A DNA stretch of 64,000 bases from an uncultured Ruminococcus sp. Lineage in GTDB: Bacteria; Bacillota; Clostridia; Oscillospirales; Ruminococcaceae. The notes under the pieces are model-generated. The model did no database searches and was not told where the DNA came from. It saw nothing but the letters and a program-made list of their open reading frames with translations. The translations under genes were made by a program, and so were the position numbers. Position 1 is the first letter of the stretch, and every line of letters begins with the position of its first letter. Of the stretch, positions 22,758 through 31,579 are shown piece after piece. Where the stretch lies: NCBI GenBank assembly GCA_902786975.1, contig CADAES010000008.1, forward strand, positions 1-64,000, in the 5' to 3' direction.

Positions 22758-25475
22758 CTATTTGAACACTACGTCCTTCGGCGAAAAGCTGTTTATCACG
22801 ACGGGGTAGATATACACAAGCGCAAATATCAGCACTCCCAGCACGATGACCGTATAGGTGCATACCTTATATACTATATCGTCCAGTTTGACCTTCTTTC
22901 GCAGTATGAACAGCCCTGCTGTCAGCACTGCGCCCACCGCTGTCATAACAAGTCCTGCGGTGATGCCCATAGGTGTATTGGTTATCTTTATATCGTTGCT
23001 GCCGTCTTTGAGGTCGAACACCACAAAGTCGTCGCAGGTCTTGTCAAAGCTTACGTTCTCGCCGTTGATCTGCACGTTCAGTGTTTTTTGCCACGGAATG
23101 GTCACGATACACTTTTCGCCTTGCTTTGCATCGACGCTGCCTGTGATAACTCCGCAGTCCTCGTTGAGGTCGGCGGTCTTTGCTTTGCTTACGGCTTTAT
23201 CGAGTTTATCAAGGTCAAGTCCGTAAACGCCGAACGACGAACAGGAAACGTTTTGCATAATGTACACCTCGACCTTTACGGTACAGTTCTCGTACTCGCC
23301 GAGGCGAAGCAGTCCGTTGGAGCCTTGCGAGGGGTAGTTGGACTGAATGGTGAATTCATTGATACGGACCTTGAAGCTGTTGTAGGATCTCTCGGAGAGG
23401 TTGGTCGAGGGCTTCTCGAAGCAATCGAAGTAAAGCTCCTGCCTGCCGTCTACACGGAATTCGTAGACAAGCTTGTTCCTTTCGCCGACAAGCGATATGA
23501 CCGTTCCGTCGTCGTCTCCCTTTACGATAACGTCGCCGTGCTCGACAGGCTCGTACTTTGTCATTATCTCGTCGTCGGGGTCGTCGGCAAGGAGCGTCTG
23601 ATAGAGCTTCTGCTGGACGTCAAAGCGGTTCACGCCGTCAAAGCTTTCGATATCCGAGATATCCCTGTCGGTGATGAGCCCGAGTCCAAGAGTGTTTTTG
23701 CGTGGGTATATCGCATACTTTTTGCCCTTGAAAACGGCGCCGTCCTTTTCGACGTCGAGTGCGGAAATGTTATACTTTACGCTGAGCAGGGCGTCGGTAA
23801 GCTCTGTTCCGCCGTGAGAGCCGACCTCCATCCAGTAGGACGAATAGCCCAGTCTTTTCATTGCGTAGAGATAGCCTCTGTCGGTGAGCGAGGTATAGTG
23901 GCTCATACTGCGGTAGCCGAGCGCACCCAACTCGTTGACGTCAAACTGCTTCATTGTATTCTTGACTCTGTAGAAGCTATTGTCGTTTATCTTGCCTTCA
24001 AGCTCGTAAAGCTCGCTGACATTGTGTGCGGTCTCGTAGGTATACTCCTTTGAGCCGACGACAAAGACGTTCATAGCCGTTACCGACTGGAAAACAACAA
24101 AGCAGGCGAGAAGCACGGTAAATGCATTTCTGACGAGCTTTCCTCTTTTGTAAAGCGCAAACACTCCGCCGAAGCACACAACGGTCACAAAGAATATCTT
24201 GCACTGAAGGGCAAAATACTCCTCGTTGACCCAGAGCTGTCTTGAATACTTATGGATATCCACGCTGTTGCGGGAGATTATAGTCTTAACAAGCAGTATC
24301 CCGACCGCAAGCAGGACTCCTGCGAGGGATATCCACACCGCACTGCTGAGCCTTGAGGGCTTTTTTTCGTCGGCGGGGACGTCGGTGCTGCCGCTGCCGA
24401 GTATACCGCCGCAGCATATCAGCATCACGAAAACGGTCATAAAGGAGAACCTGCACGGGAAGGACATATAGCTGCCCGTGTGCCACATAAGGTTTATCGG
24501 CTCGACGAGGACGGGTATCAGCAAAAGCGCAAGGATAATGTAAAACACCTTGTCGGTGCGCTGAGCGAGCTTTTTGCCCGACAGCGACATAACTATCATC
24601 ACCAGCGCACAAGCCGAGTACATAAGCAGCGGCAGGGTAGTCTGATACTCGGTGAGGAAGCTTGCATTGAGCAGATTGTCGTTCAGCGAGGTAGTTCTTC
24701 CGCTGACGAAATACTGCAATAGGCTCGGCAGCCATACAACGGCTGTGATAAGTGCCGAGCACAGGCTTCCCGAAAGGAACAGAAAGCCGGTCTGCATATT
24801 TTCCTTTTTTCTGTCACGTACGCACAGAAGCGCAAAGAACAGTATGCAAAACAGCGCCACCATATAGCATATATAATAGTTGACTATCGCCATAAGGCTG
24901 AGCGTTATGATGTAGGGCGCAAGCTTCTTTCTGGTCACCAGACTGTGTATGCCCATCATAAGAAGCGGGAAAAGATACATAACATCGAGCCATATGCTGT
25001 TTTGGAAATACATCATCGGGTAGCCGCAGAACGCATAGGATACACTGAATATCGCCGCAAGCGGTGCGCTGACGTTTTTCATGCACCTGCGGAAGAAAAG
25101 CATCGCAGTCATTCCTGCCGCCATGAGCTTGAACATGGTAAGGATATTTACGAACACAACAAGATCCTGCTTCGGAACGAGCAGAGCGAGAAGATTGAAC
25201 GGGCTTGCCACGAAGAAGAACAGCACGCCTATCATATTCATTCCGCCTGCGTTCTGGAGATTGAGGAAAAGCCCCGCCTTGCCCGTGAGAATGTCACGCA
25301 GATCGGCGGTGAGGGGTATGACCTGCTGGGTCATATCGCACCATGCGATAGTTCCGTTGCCGAAAGGATAAAGTCCGTGACGCATAAACACAACGGACAC
25401 GATAAACATTATGAAAAGCGGAACTCCGAAAACGAGCCCCAGCTCCTTAATAAGCTTTTTGTTCCTGTCGTTCAT
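22758..25475 (-). CDS. YfhO family multi-spanning membrane protein
   Basis: The 905-residue integral membrane protein has about a dozen TM helices in its N-terminal 480 residues and one or two near the C-terminus, with a large exported domain between (about 490-830). The N-terminal FGNGTIAWCDMTQQVIPL motif, with an acidic residue in the first extracytoplasmic loop, is typical of YfhO proteins and recalls GT-C glycosyltransferases. YfhO in Gram-positives is linked to glycosylation of lipoteichoic acid; the exact sugar and acceptor here are unknown. Start chosen at 25475 (MNDRNKK). Own promoter and terminator, so monocistronic. Confidence 0.88.
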   Translation of the reverse strand: MNDRNKKLIKELGLVFGVPLFIMFIVSVVFMRHGLYPFGNGTIAWCDMTQQVIPLTADLRDILTGKAGLFLNLQNAGGMNMIGVLFFFVASPFNLLALLVPKQDLVVFVNILTMFKLMAAGMTAMLFFRRCMKNVSAPLAAIFSVSYAFCGYPMMYFQNSIWLDVMYLFPLLMMGIHSLVTRKKLAPYIITLSLMAIVNYYICYMVALFCILFFALLCVRDRKKENMQTGFLFLSGSLCSALITAVVWLPSLLQYFVSGRTTSLNDNLLNASFLTEYQTTLPLLMYSACALVMIVMSLSGKKLAQRTDKVFYIILALLLIPVLVEPINLMWHTGSYMSFPCRFSFMTVFVMLICCGGILGSGSTDVPADEKKPSRLSSAVWISLAGVLLAVGILLVKTIISRNSVDIHKYSRQLWVNEEYFALQCKIFFVTVVCFGGVFALYKRGKLVRNAFTVLLACFVVFQSVTAMNVFVVGSKEYTYETAHNVSELYELEGKINDNSFYRVKNTMKQFDVNELGALGYRSMSHYTSLTDRGYLYAMKRLGYSSYWMEVGSHGGTELTDALLSVKYNISALDVEKDGAVFKGKKYAIYPRKNTLGLGLITDRDISDIESFDGVNRFDVQQKLYQTLLADDPDDEIMTKYEPVEHGDVIVKGDDDGTVISLVGERNKLVYEFRVDGRQELYFDCFEKPSTNLSERSYNSFKVRINEFTIQSNYPSQGSNGLLRLGEYENCTVKVEVYIMQNVSCSSFGVYGLDLDKLDKAVSKAKTADLNEDCGVITGSVDAKQGEKCIVTIPWQKTLNVQINGENVSFDKTCDDFVVFDLKDGSNDIKITNTPMGITAGLVMTAVGAVLTAGLFILRKKVKLDDIVYKVCTYTVIVLGVLIFALVYIYPVVINSFSPKDVVFK

Positions 25476-25525
25476 TTCGATACTTCCAATTCCGTAATTT
25501 TTCGCCCGCAAGCGTACCGATTAGA

Positions 25526-25554
25526 ATTATAACACATATTGCGCCCCAATGCAA
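25526..25554 (-). promoter_or_regulatory. Promoter of the YfhO-family gene
   Basis: TTGCAT and TATAAT with a 17-bp spacer, minus strand. Confidence 0.75.
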
Positions 25555-25583
25555 GCATAAAAAGGTTTTTCGTGTCAAATAGC

Positions 25584-25612
25584 TTGACAAAACAAAGAGG
25601 GTGTGCTATTAT
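25584..25612 (+). promoter_or_regulatory. Promoter of the csoR-copA operon
   Basis: TTGACA and TATTAT with a 17-bp spacer. An overlapping TATAAT 3 nt further on gives a longer spacer. Confidence 0.8.
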
Positions 25613-25622
25613 AATAGTAAGG

Positions 25623-25642
25623 ACACCCCCGGAGGGGGGTGG
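25623..25642. promoter_or_regulatory. Candidate CsoR operator
   Basis: ACCCCC and GGGGGT form a G/C-tract dyad around the likely transcription start. This resembles known CsoR sites, which are GC-rich inverted repeats; the assignment is by context. Confidence 0.6.
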
Positions 25643-25661
25643 GGAGGGTAGGCGATAATGT

Positions 25662-25925
25662 ATGCAAGCAGATAAGGACAAGGTCAGCAACCTTCTGAAA
25701 ACCGCAAGGGGTCAGATAGACGGGATACTGAGAATGATAGACGAGGGCAGGTACTGTATCGACATCTCAAATCAGATATTGGCGATAGAGGCTGTGCTCA
25801 GAAAAGCTAACAACGAAGTACTTGCGGCGCACTGCAAGAGCTGTGTTGCCAACGCTTCGACCCCGCAGGAAAAGGAAGAGAAGATCGAGGAGATAATTGC
25901 GCTGTTGTCGAAAATGAACAGGTGA
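25662..25925 (+). CDS. csoR: Copper-sensing repressor CsoR
   Basis: The 87-residue all-helical protein of the CsoR/RcnR family has the Cu(I) ligand set C32, H57 and C61 (YCID...AAHCKSC), with the same spacing as Mycobacterium tuberculosis CsoR. The apo-protein should bind the GC-rich dyad upstream and release it on Cu(I) binding, inducing copA. GGGAGGG precedes the ATG. It is first in the operon, about 45 bp before the copA start. Confidence 0.94.
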   Translation: MQADKDKVSNLLKTARGQIDGILRMIDEGRYCIDISNQILAIEAVLRKANNEVLAAHCKSCVANASTPQEKEEKIEEIIALLSKMNR

Positions 25926-25971
25926 CTTTTTGCGGTGCTCCCCGGATCACGGGGTTAGAAAGGCTTTTGAA

Positions 25972-28527
25972 ATGAAAAGAAAATTTGATGTTACGGGTAT
26001 GACCTGCTCGGCTTGCAGTGCGAGGGTCCAGAGGGCTGTCGGCGGTCTTGAGGGCGTGAGCGAGGTGCAGGTGAACCTGCTCACAAACAGTATGAGCGTT
26101 GATTACGACAGCGCTTGCCTTGACGATGCGGGGATAATCTCGGCGGTCGAAAAAGCGGGCTATGGCGCATCGGTAAAGGGCGAGAGCAGGGCGAAGCCGG
26201 ACGACAGGGAAAGTGCTGTGTCCTCGGCGAAAAAGGCTCAGCTTTCGATGAAAAGGCGGATGGTGTGGTCGTTCGTATTTCTTGTACCGCTGATGTACGT
26301 TTCAATGGGGCATATGCTGTCCCTTCCGCTGCCGGACTTCCTGTCGGGTGCAAAAAACGGCGTAAGCTTTGCGTTTGCGCAGTTCCTGCTGTGCCTGCCC
26401 GTTGCGTTCATCAACTCGGGCTATTACACAAGAGGCTGGAAAAACCTTTTCAGGCTTTCACCGAATATGGACTCGCTGATAGCTGTCGGCTCGACGGCAT
26501 CGCTCGCCTACGGTATTTTCGGCATCTTCCGAATGAGCTTTGCGCTGGGACAGGGCGACATCGACACCGTCGAGCGCTATATGCACGACCTGTATTTCGA
26601 GTCGGCGGTGATGATACTTGCGCTGGTGAACCTCGGAAAGTACCTTGAAGCCAAGTCAAAAAGCAAGACCAGCGAGGCTGTCACAGGGCTTATGGACCTT
26701 ACGCCAAAGACCGCAGAGGTCGAGCGTGACGGCGGGACCGCTGTGATACCGACCTCGGAGCTTCAGGCAGGCGATACCGTCCTTGTCAGGGCGGGGCAGA
26801 GCATACCCTGTGACGGCGTGATAATTCAAGGCGCTGCGAGCATCGACCAGTCGGCGATAACGGGCGAGAGCATTCCCGCAGAAAAGGCCACGGGCGACAG
26901 CGTTATCGGTGCTACAATAAGCAAAAGCGGATTTTTCAAGTACCGTGCAACTCGGGTCGGCGGGGACACAACGCTTTCAAAGATAATCGAGCTGGTCGAC
27001 GAGGCTTCGTCCTCGAAAGCCCCGATAGCAAAACTTGCCGACAGGATAGCAGGCGTGTTCGTGCCGATAGTTATGTTCATATCGCTCGTCACAGCGGTCA
27101 TCTGGCTTCTCGTCGGCGAAGATGCGGAGTTTGCGCTGTCCTGCGCTATCTCGGTGCTCGTTATATCCTGTCCGTGTGCGCTCGGGCTTGCGACACCCGT
27201 TGCGATAATGGTCGGCACGGGAAAGGGCGCAAAATGCGGTATCCTTATAAAGTCGGGCGAGGCGCTGCAAACGCTTCACAGCGCAGATACTGTGGTGCTT
27301 GACAAGACGGGCACCGTCACACAGGGCAAGCCGTTGGTCACAGCCGTTTTCCCGATAGACGCTTCGCAAAGCGAGCTTTTGCAGATATCGGCGAGCCTTG
27401 AAAAAAACAGCGAGCACCCGCTTGCTTCGGCTGTCTGCGAGTACTGCAAAGATGTGCCCACGCTTGAAGCAGAGCGCTTTGAAACACATTCGGGACTTGG
27501 CGTGAGCGCTGTTATAGGCGGAAATGAATACTTTGCGGGGAACGAGAGATTTCTGCGTGACAGTGGCGTTTTCCGCCCGAGCGACAAGCTTTCGCAGGCG
27601 CTTGCTCAAAGCGCAACACAGCTTATCTTTGCAAGCCGTGAGAAAATGCTCGGCGTTATCTCGGTCGAGGATACCCTCAAGCCGGACAGCGGGGCGGCTG
27701 TGGCAGAGCTTAAAAGGCGTGGCATCGAGGTCGTGCTGCTTACGGGCGACAACGAGCTTGCTGCCGAAAAGACCGGAAAGCTTATCGGTGCGGACAGGAC
27801 GATATCGCAGGTGCTGCCTGCGGACAAGGACAAGGTCATCAGCGAGCTTCAGGCGCAGGGAAAGACCGTAGCTATGGTCGGCGACGGTATCAACGACGCT
27901 CCCGCACTCGTCAGGGCGGACGTCGGGATAGCTATCGGCGCAGGTACGGATATCGCTGTTGAGAGCGCAGATGCGGTGCTTATGAAAAACAGCCTTGCAG
28001 ATGTCGTGACGGCGATAGACCTCAGCAGGAGCGTTCTTCGCAACATCAAGCAAAACCTGTTCTGGGCGTTTTTCTACAATGCCCTTGCGATACCGCTTGC
28101 GGCGGGCGCTTACTACAAACTTTTCGGCTGGCGGTTAAGCCCGATGATAGGCGCTGCGGCAATGAGCCTTAGCAGTATCTTCGTCGTAATGAATGCGCTG
28201 AGGCTGCGTCGGTTCAAGCCTGTAACGCTTGCAGGCGGTCCGGCGGCGGGAACAACGAATGTGACAGACGAAACACAAAATACAACAAACAATGTACAAG
28301 AAAACAAGGAGGAAAAGCAGATGAAAACCTATACTATGAAGATAACGGGAATGATGTGCCAGCACTGTGTAGCGCACGTAAAAAAGGCACTTGAGGGACT
28401 CGGAGCACAGGCGGAGGTTGACCTTGAAAAGGGCGAGGCTGTTGTTAAGGCAGACGAGAGCATTGCACCCGACATGCTGAAAAATGCAGTCACCGAGGCG
28501 GGCTACGAGGTGACACAGCTGCAATAG
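25972..28527 (+). CDS. copA: Copper-exporting P1B-type ATPase with C-terminal CopZ-like domain
   Basis: The 851-residue ATPase has an N-terminal heavy-metal-associated domain (GMTCSAC, C12 and C15), eight TM helices, the CPC ion motif (C400-P-C402), TGES in the actuator domain, DKTGT with phospho-acceptor D444, and GDGINDAPAL. It pumps Cu(I) out of the cytoplasm. Unusually, after the last TM helix and an Asn/Thr/Glu-rich linker (about 760-783) there is a second metal-binding domain (GMMCQHC, C796 and C799) resembling free CopZ. An ideal AAGGAGG and in-frame ATG inside the linker suggest that domain is also made alone. The start at 25972 is preferred over an upstream in-frame ATG lacking a site. 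Confidence 0.95.
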   Translation: MKRKFDVTGMTCSACSARVQRAVGGLEGVSEVQVNLLTNSMSVDYDSACLDDAGIISAVEKAGYGASVKGESRAKPDDRESAVSSAKKAQLSMKRRMVWSFVFLVPLMYVSMGHMLSLPLPDFLSGAKNGVSFAFAQFLLCLPVAFINSGYYTRGWKNLFRLSPNMDSLIAVGSTASLAYGIFGIFRMSFALGQGDIDTVERYMHDLYFESAVMILALVNLGKYLEAKSKSKTSEAVTGLMDLTPKTAEVERDGGTAVIPTSELQAGDTVLVRAGQSIPCDGVIIQGAASIDQSAITGESIPAEKATGDSVIGATISKSGFFKYRATRVGGDTTLSKIIELVDEASSSKAPIAKLADRIAGVFVPIVMFISLVTAVIWLLVGEDAEFALSCAISVLVISCPCALGLATPVAIMVGTGKGAKCGILIKSGEALQTLHSADTVVLDKTGTVTQGKPLVTAVFPIDASQSELLQISASLEKNSEHPLASAVCEYCKDVPTLEAERFETHSGLGVSAVIGGNEYFAGNERFLRDSGVFRPSDKLSQALAQSATQLIFASREKMLGVISVEDTLKPDSGAAVAELKRRGIEVVLLTGDNELAAEKTGKLIGADRTISQVLPADKDKVISELQAQGKTVAMVGDGINDAPALVRADVGIAIGAGTDIAVESADAVLMKNSLADVVTAIDLSRSVLRNIKQNLFWAFFYNALAIPLAAGAYYKLFGWRLSPMIGAAAMSLSSIFVVMNALRLRRFKPVTLAGGPAAGTTNVTDETQNTTNNVQENKEEKQMKTYTMKITGMMCQHCVAHVKKALEGLGAQAEVDLEKGEAVVKADESIAPDMLKNAVTEAGYEVTQLQ
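28321..28527 (+). CDS. copZ: Internal in-frame start: free copper chaperone CopZ
   Basis: AAGGAGG at 28306-28312, 8 nt before the in-frame ATG at 28321, would produce the last 68 residues of copA as a separate CopZ-like chaperone (MKTYTMKITGMMCQHC...). CopZ carries Cu(I) to CopA and CsoR. The linker before it is compositionally like translated intergenic DNA, as if a csoR-copA-copZ operon had lost the copA stop codon. Whether translation really initiates here cannot be decided from sequence. Confidence 0.5.
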   Translation: MKTYTMKITGMMCQHCVAHVKKALEGLGAQAEVDLEKGEAVVKADESIAPDMLKNAVTEAGYEVTQLQ

Positions 28528-28537
28528 CACACAAAAA

Positions 28538-28577
28538 AGAGGTAAGAACAAAGCGGTGTTCTTACCTCTGATTTTTT
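28538..28577 (+). terminator. Terminator of the copper operon, built on a heptad repeat
   Basis: A 13-bp perfect stem AGAGGTAAGAACA/TGTTCTTACCTCT, 6-nt loop, then A and six Ts. The stem uses the same taagagg phrase as the dispersed repeats. Confidence 0.9.
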
Positions 28578-28626
28578 GATATTAACTAAAACAACGGGCG
28601 TCGAAGCTCCCGCTGTTCGCCTGCGG

Positions 28627-29547
28627 CTAAACGAGCTTGTCGCATATGTACGTCACAAGTGGGAGGGTCAGACCGCTGAGGACGGTAGTTGCGGCAAAAA
28701 ACTCCGACGACTTCTTCGGGAACCTGTCCATCGTTATCGCAAACATCGTTCCCGTCGTCGCAACAGGACAGCCTGCTGCGATAGTCACTACCATTTTCAC
28801 CATAGCGGGTGCGCCGAAAATGCTGAGTGCCGCAAACGTCACCGCAGGCACGAGTAGAAGCTTGCCGATGCAGACCCTGTACATTGCGATCCCTCTGAAA
28901 GCTTTGAGTATGTTCGTCTGTGCGACGGTCGCTCCCGCTATCAGCATCGCAAGCGGCGTGTTCATTCCGCTGATAAGCTCCATTGACGATGCGGGCACCT
29001 CGGGAAGCCTTATGTTGGTAACGTAAAACACAAAGCCCAGCAGGGTAGCGATAACGCATGGCGAAAGCACCGCCTTGCGCAGTGAGGAAAAGTCACGCTC
29101 GCCTTTCATAAGTATAAATCCGTGTGTCCACACAAGCAGGTTGAACACGGTGATATAAGCCGTGAGGTACAAAACGCCCTCGTCACCGTAGATGTTCTTT
29201 ACAAGCGGGATACCCATGAACCCGCAGTTTGAGTATATTATCGAAAAGCGCTGTACAACGCTGTATTCGCTCTTTTTGGGAACTATCAGCATCGCAAGTG
29301 TTATTGCCAGCGCAAACGACACCGCCGACAGAAAAAACGACCACAGCAGACCTTTCATAAGCGCGGGCTGATAGTCGCTCTGGTAGGACATAAATATCAG
29401 TATCGGGTTGACGATGTTCAGTTCGACCGCAGAAAGGCACTTTGTGCCGTCCTTGCTGATAACGCCACGCATTTTGCACACAGCGCCCAGCACGAGTATA
29501 ATGAACATTATCAAGATCTGCTTTCCGATTATCAGACCGGCATTCAA
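28627..29547 (-). CDS. AEC family transporter (auxin efflux carrier-like)
   Basis: The 306-residue protein has eight to ten TM helices and the AEC features (IVNPILIFMSYQSDY near the first helices, NCGFMGIPLVKNIYGDEGVLY, ISGMNTPLAMLIAGATVAQ and AAGCPVATTGTMFAI). Bacterial AEC proteins export or exchange organic acids and similar anions; the substrate is unknown here. The start appears to be TTG at 29547 with AAAGGTG upstream. Downstream it converges on the copA terminator. Heptad repeats lie directly upstream. Confidence 0.88.
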   Translation of the reverse strand: MNAGLIIGKQILIMFIILVLGAVCKMRGVISKDGTKCLSAVELNIVNPILIFMSYQSDYQPALMKGLLWSFFLSAVSFALAITLAMLIVPKKSEYSVVQRFSIIYSNCGFMGIPLVKNIYGDEGVLYLTAYITVFNLLVWTHGFILMKGERDFSSLRKAVLSPCVIATLLGFVFYVTNIRLPEVPASSMELISGMNTPLAMLIAGATVAQTNILKAFRGIAMYRVCIGKLLLVPAVTFAALSIFGAPAMVKMVVTIAAGCPVATTGTMFAITMDRFPKKSSEFFAATTVLSGLTLPLVTYICDKLV

Positions 29548-29570
29548 CGAAATTCAACACCTTTCAGCTG

Positions 29571-29795
29571 TTAGATGTAAGATGTAAGAGGTAAGAGGTA
29601 AGAGAGCTGCGTTTTACGGACAAGTTTGCCTTTCAAGCTTCTTGCTTCTTGCCTCTTGCTTCTACAAGGGGAGTGCTGCCCCTTGGTATGTGAGAACTCT
29701 TTACCCTCAAGCCATTTATGGCTTGACAGACAAGCTTGCCGACCAAGCTTCTTGCCTCTTGCCTCTTGTTTCTTGCCTCTTGCTTCCAGAGGCAC
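29571..29795. repeat. Heptad repeats plus inverted copy of the 14370 module
   Basis: Tgtaagatgtaagaggtaag and ttcttgcttcttgcctcttg runs flank a module (ctgccccttggta...CAAGCCAT-TT-ATGGCTTG) that is an inverted copy of 14370-14435. Confidence 0.75.
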
Positions 29796-29969
29796 AAAAA
29801 GCCCACGGCAATCGTTATATTACCGTGGGAGTGAAATCAATATTCGGTTCCTTGATCTGCCTGAGCTTTTGCAGCAAGGAGCTTTTTTAATTACACCGTT
29901 CTTTTTGCTACTCTCTTTTGCTACTCTCATTAAACAGTTTCCCGATAATATTTCCCTCTATTATCGGAC
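29796..29969 (-). ncRNA. Orphan small RNA candidate, about 170 nt
   Basis: Bounded by a consensus promoter (29976-30004) and an intrinsic terminator (CCCACGG...CCGTGGG then T5 on the minus strand, 29796-29829, with an adjacent G-U-closed extension). Inside are a 5' hairpin (CCGATAAT/ATTATCGG), a perfect direct repeat of GAGAGTAGCAAAA, and a third hairpin (TCCTTG-CTGC/GCAG-AT-CAAGGA). No start codon with a ribosome binding site and no frame longer than a few codons fits. The 5' and 3' ends do not pair, so 6S RNA is unlikely. It matches no class I can name. Confidence 0.65.
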
Positions 29970-29975
29970 AATGAC

Positions 29976-30004
29976 AGTATAGCATAACTATTATTTTATG
30001 TCAA
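29976..30004 (-). promoter_or_regulatory. Promoter of the orphan sRNA
   Basis: TTGACA and TATACT with a 17-bp spacer, minus strand, with no coding gene between it and the terminator 150 bp away. Confidence 0.8.
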
Positions 30005-30107
30005 TGTTTATGAGGGCTTATGATTGCAAAATTGTAAACTTGTTCAAAAACGCTGCAATAACGATAACGTTTATTAGTGTAATATGTTCAATAAAACTGC
30101 GAAATGC

Positions 30108-31478
30108 TTATGTTGCAGGCTCAGAGGGGTTTGCGTCGTCTGCACCGTCTGTGGTGTTATCGGGCGAAACGCTGTTATCGGGCTGTGCGCCGCCGTCCTG
30201 ATTATCGGGCGGGACATTCGTGCTTTGCCCGGCTTGCTCTGGCTGCTCTGTCTGCCCTGCCTGTTCGGCTTGCTTGTTTGAAACATCGACACCTGAGAAT
30301 CGGGCGGCTCGTCTGGCACGCCGTTCCTCACGCAGTTTTCGGTAGATATCCCTGTTCTTTATCCTGTCATCGACGATCTCGCTGAGTGCGCTGTAAATAA
30401 CCGCACAGATAGGAACGGAGATAAACATTCCCAGAACTCCGAACGCTCTGCCGCCGACGGTGACAGCGAAAAGCACCCACAGAGAGGGGAGACCGACGGA
30501 ATTTCCGACAATTCTGGGGTAGACGAAATTGCAGTCTATCTGGATAAGTACCAGCAGGAAAACGACGAACCAGATAGCCTGTGAGAAGCTATGGACGCAT
30601 ATCAGCAGGAAGCCGACGCCCATTCCGACACATGAGCCGACGATAGGGATAAGTGCGGCAACTGCGATAACGACGCCGATGAGCAGTCCGTCGGGGAAGC
30701 CCAGCAGGGTCGTGCCCAGTGCGGTGAGAGAGCCAAGCAGCAGGGCGTCGAGGCACTGTCCCGAAAGGAACTTGCCGAACGTATCGACTGAGCGCTGTGC
30801 GATCCTTGAAAATCTGTTTGTTGACTTGTCGGGGAAGAAAGCCGAACAGAACTTTGTAGCTTGTCTTTTGAGCTTTTCCTTTTGTGCAAGGAAGTATATC
30901 GCAAAGATAGTGCCAAGCACAAAGTTGACGATAGACGAGAATATCGAGGTCGCAAGCGAGACAGTCGAATCCATTGTCTTAACTGCGCTTATGCCGCCCT
31001 TGAGCCAGTCGGTCAGACCGTTTACGATAGAATCCTTGGTGATATCGAGATTCTTGAACAGCGAGGACAGAGCCTTGTTGTTCTCGATAGTTTCGGAGAT
31101 GTGGTCAACGATAGTCGGGACGTTCTCCGAAAGCGAGGATATCGTTTTTGCGATCGATGGTATGATAAGCACCAGCAGCAATACTATGACGCCGACGGCA
31201 ACGAGCAATGTCAGTGCTATCGAGCAGGGTCGCTTGATGCTTTCAACGAGCTTCTGGCGCTTGGGGTTTTTCGGCGGCTTAAAGAATTTCTTTTCGATAG
31301 CCGACATCGGAACGTTGAGGATAAAGGCTATCAGACCGCCCAGCAGCACGGGGAACAGGATATCGTAGACATAAAACAGGATGCTGAAGAACAGCTTATA
31401 GTTCGTCAGCAGGAAATACAGGAGTATACCTACGACTATCAGCATCAGGCTTTCTCTGAATTTTTTAGACGGGGTCAT
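30108..31478 (-). CDS. AI-2E family transporter (PerM/YtvI type)
   Basis: The 456-residue protein has about eight TM helices. The family core is visible: an N-terminal pair of helices, the amphipathic ENVPTIVDHISETIENN region, FAIYFLAQKEKLKR, and the C-terminal LLGFPDGLLIGVVIAVAALI-like and IVGNSVGLPSLWVLFAV segments. Members export diverse small solutes or ions; the autoinducer-2 role is true for only a few. From about residue 375 there is a basic segment and a Gln/Pro/Asp-rich low-complexity tail (EQAGQTEQPEQAGQ), unusual for the family. Confidence 0.9.
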   Translation of the reverse strand: MTPSKKFRESLMLIVVGILLYFLLTNYKLFFSILFYVYDILFPVLLGGLIAFILNVPMSAIEKKFFKPPKNPKRQKLVESIKRPCSIALTLLVAVGVIVLLLVLIIPSIAKTISSLSENVPTIVDHISETIENNKALSSLFKNLDITKDSIVNGLTDWLKGGISAVKTMDSTVSLATSIFSSIVNFVLGTIFAIYFLAQKEKLKRQATKFCSAFFPDKSTNRFSRIAQRSVDTFGKFLSGQCLDALLLGSLTALGTTLLGFPDGLLIGVVIAVAALIPIVGSCVGMGVGFLLICVHSFSQAIWFVVFLLVLIQIDCNFVYPRIVGNSVGLPSLWVLFAVTVGGRAFGVLGMFISVPICAVIYSALSEIVDDRIKNRDIYRKLREERRARRAARFSGVDVSNKQAEQAGQTEQPEQAGQSTNVPPDNQDGGAQPDNSVSPDNTTDGADDANPSEPAT

Positions 31479-31579
31479 TTCACGACACCTTCTTTTAGAG
31501 TATTAGATGTAAGAGGTAAGAGATCCGGATCCCGGGTTTGTCCGACAAGCCGAAGCGGCTCGGCGAAAACCTGTAATGA

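Noticed and set aside
22689-24053. 454-codon plus-strand frame opposite the YfhO gene
   Set aside because: Pure antisense shadow of a recognisable membrane protein gene, without ribosome binding site or family features.
29796-29969. Orphan sRNA as a T-box leader or 6S RNA
   Set aside because: The T-box consensus is absent, no gene follows in the same direction, and the 5' and 3' ends do not pair as 6S RNA requires.
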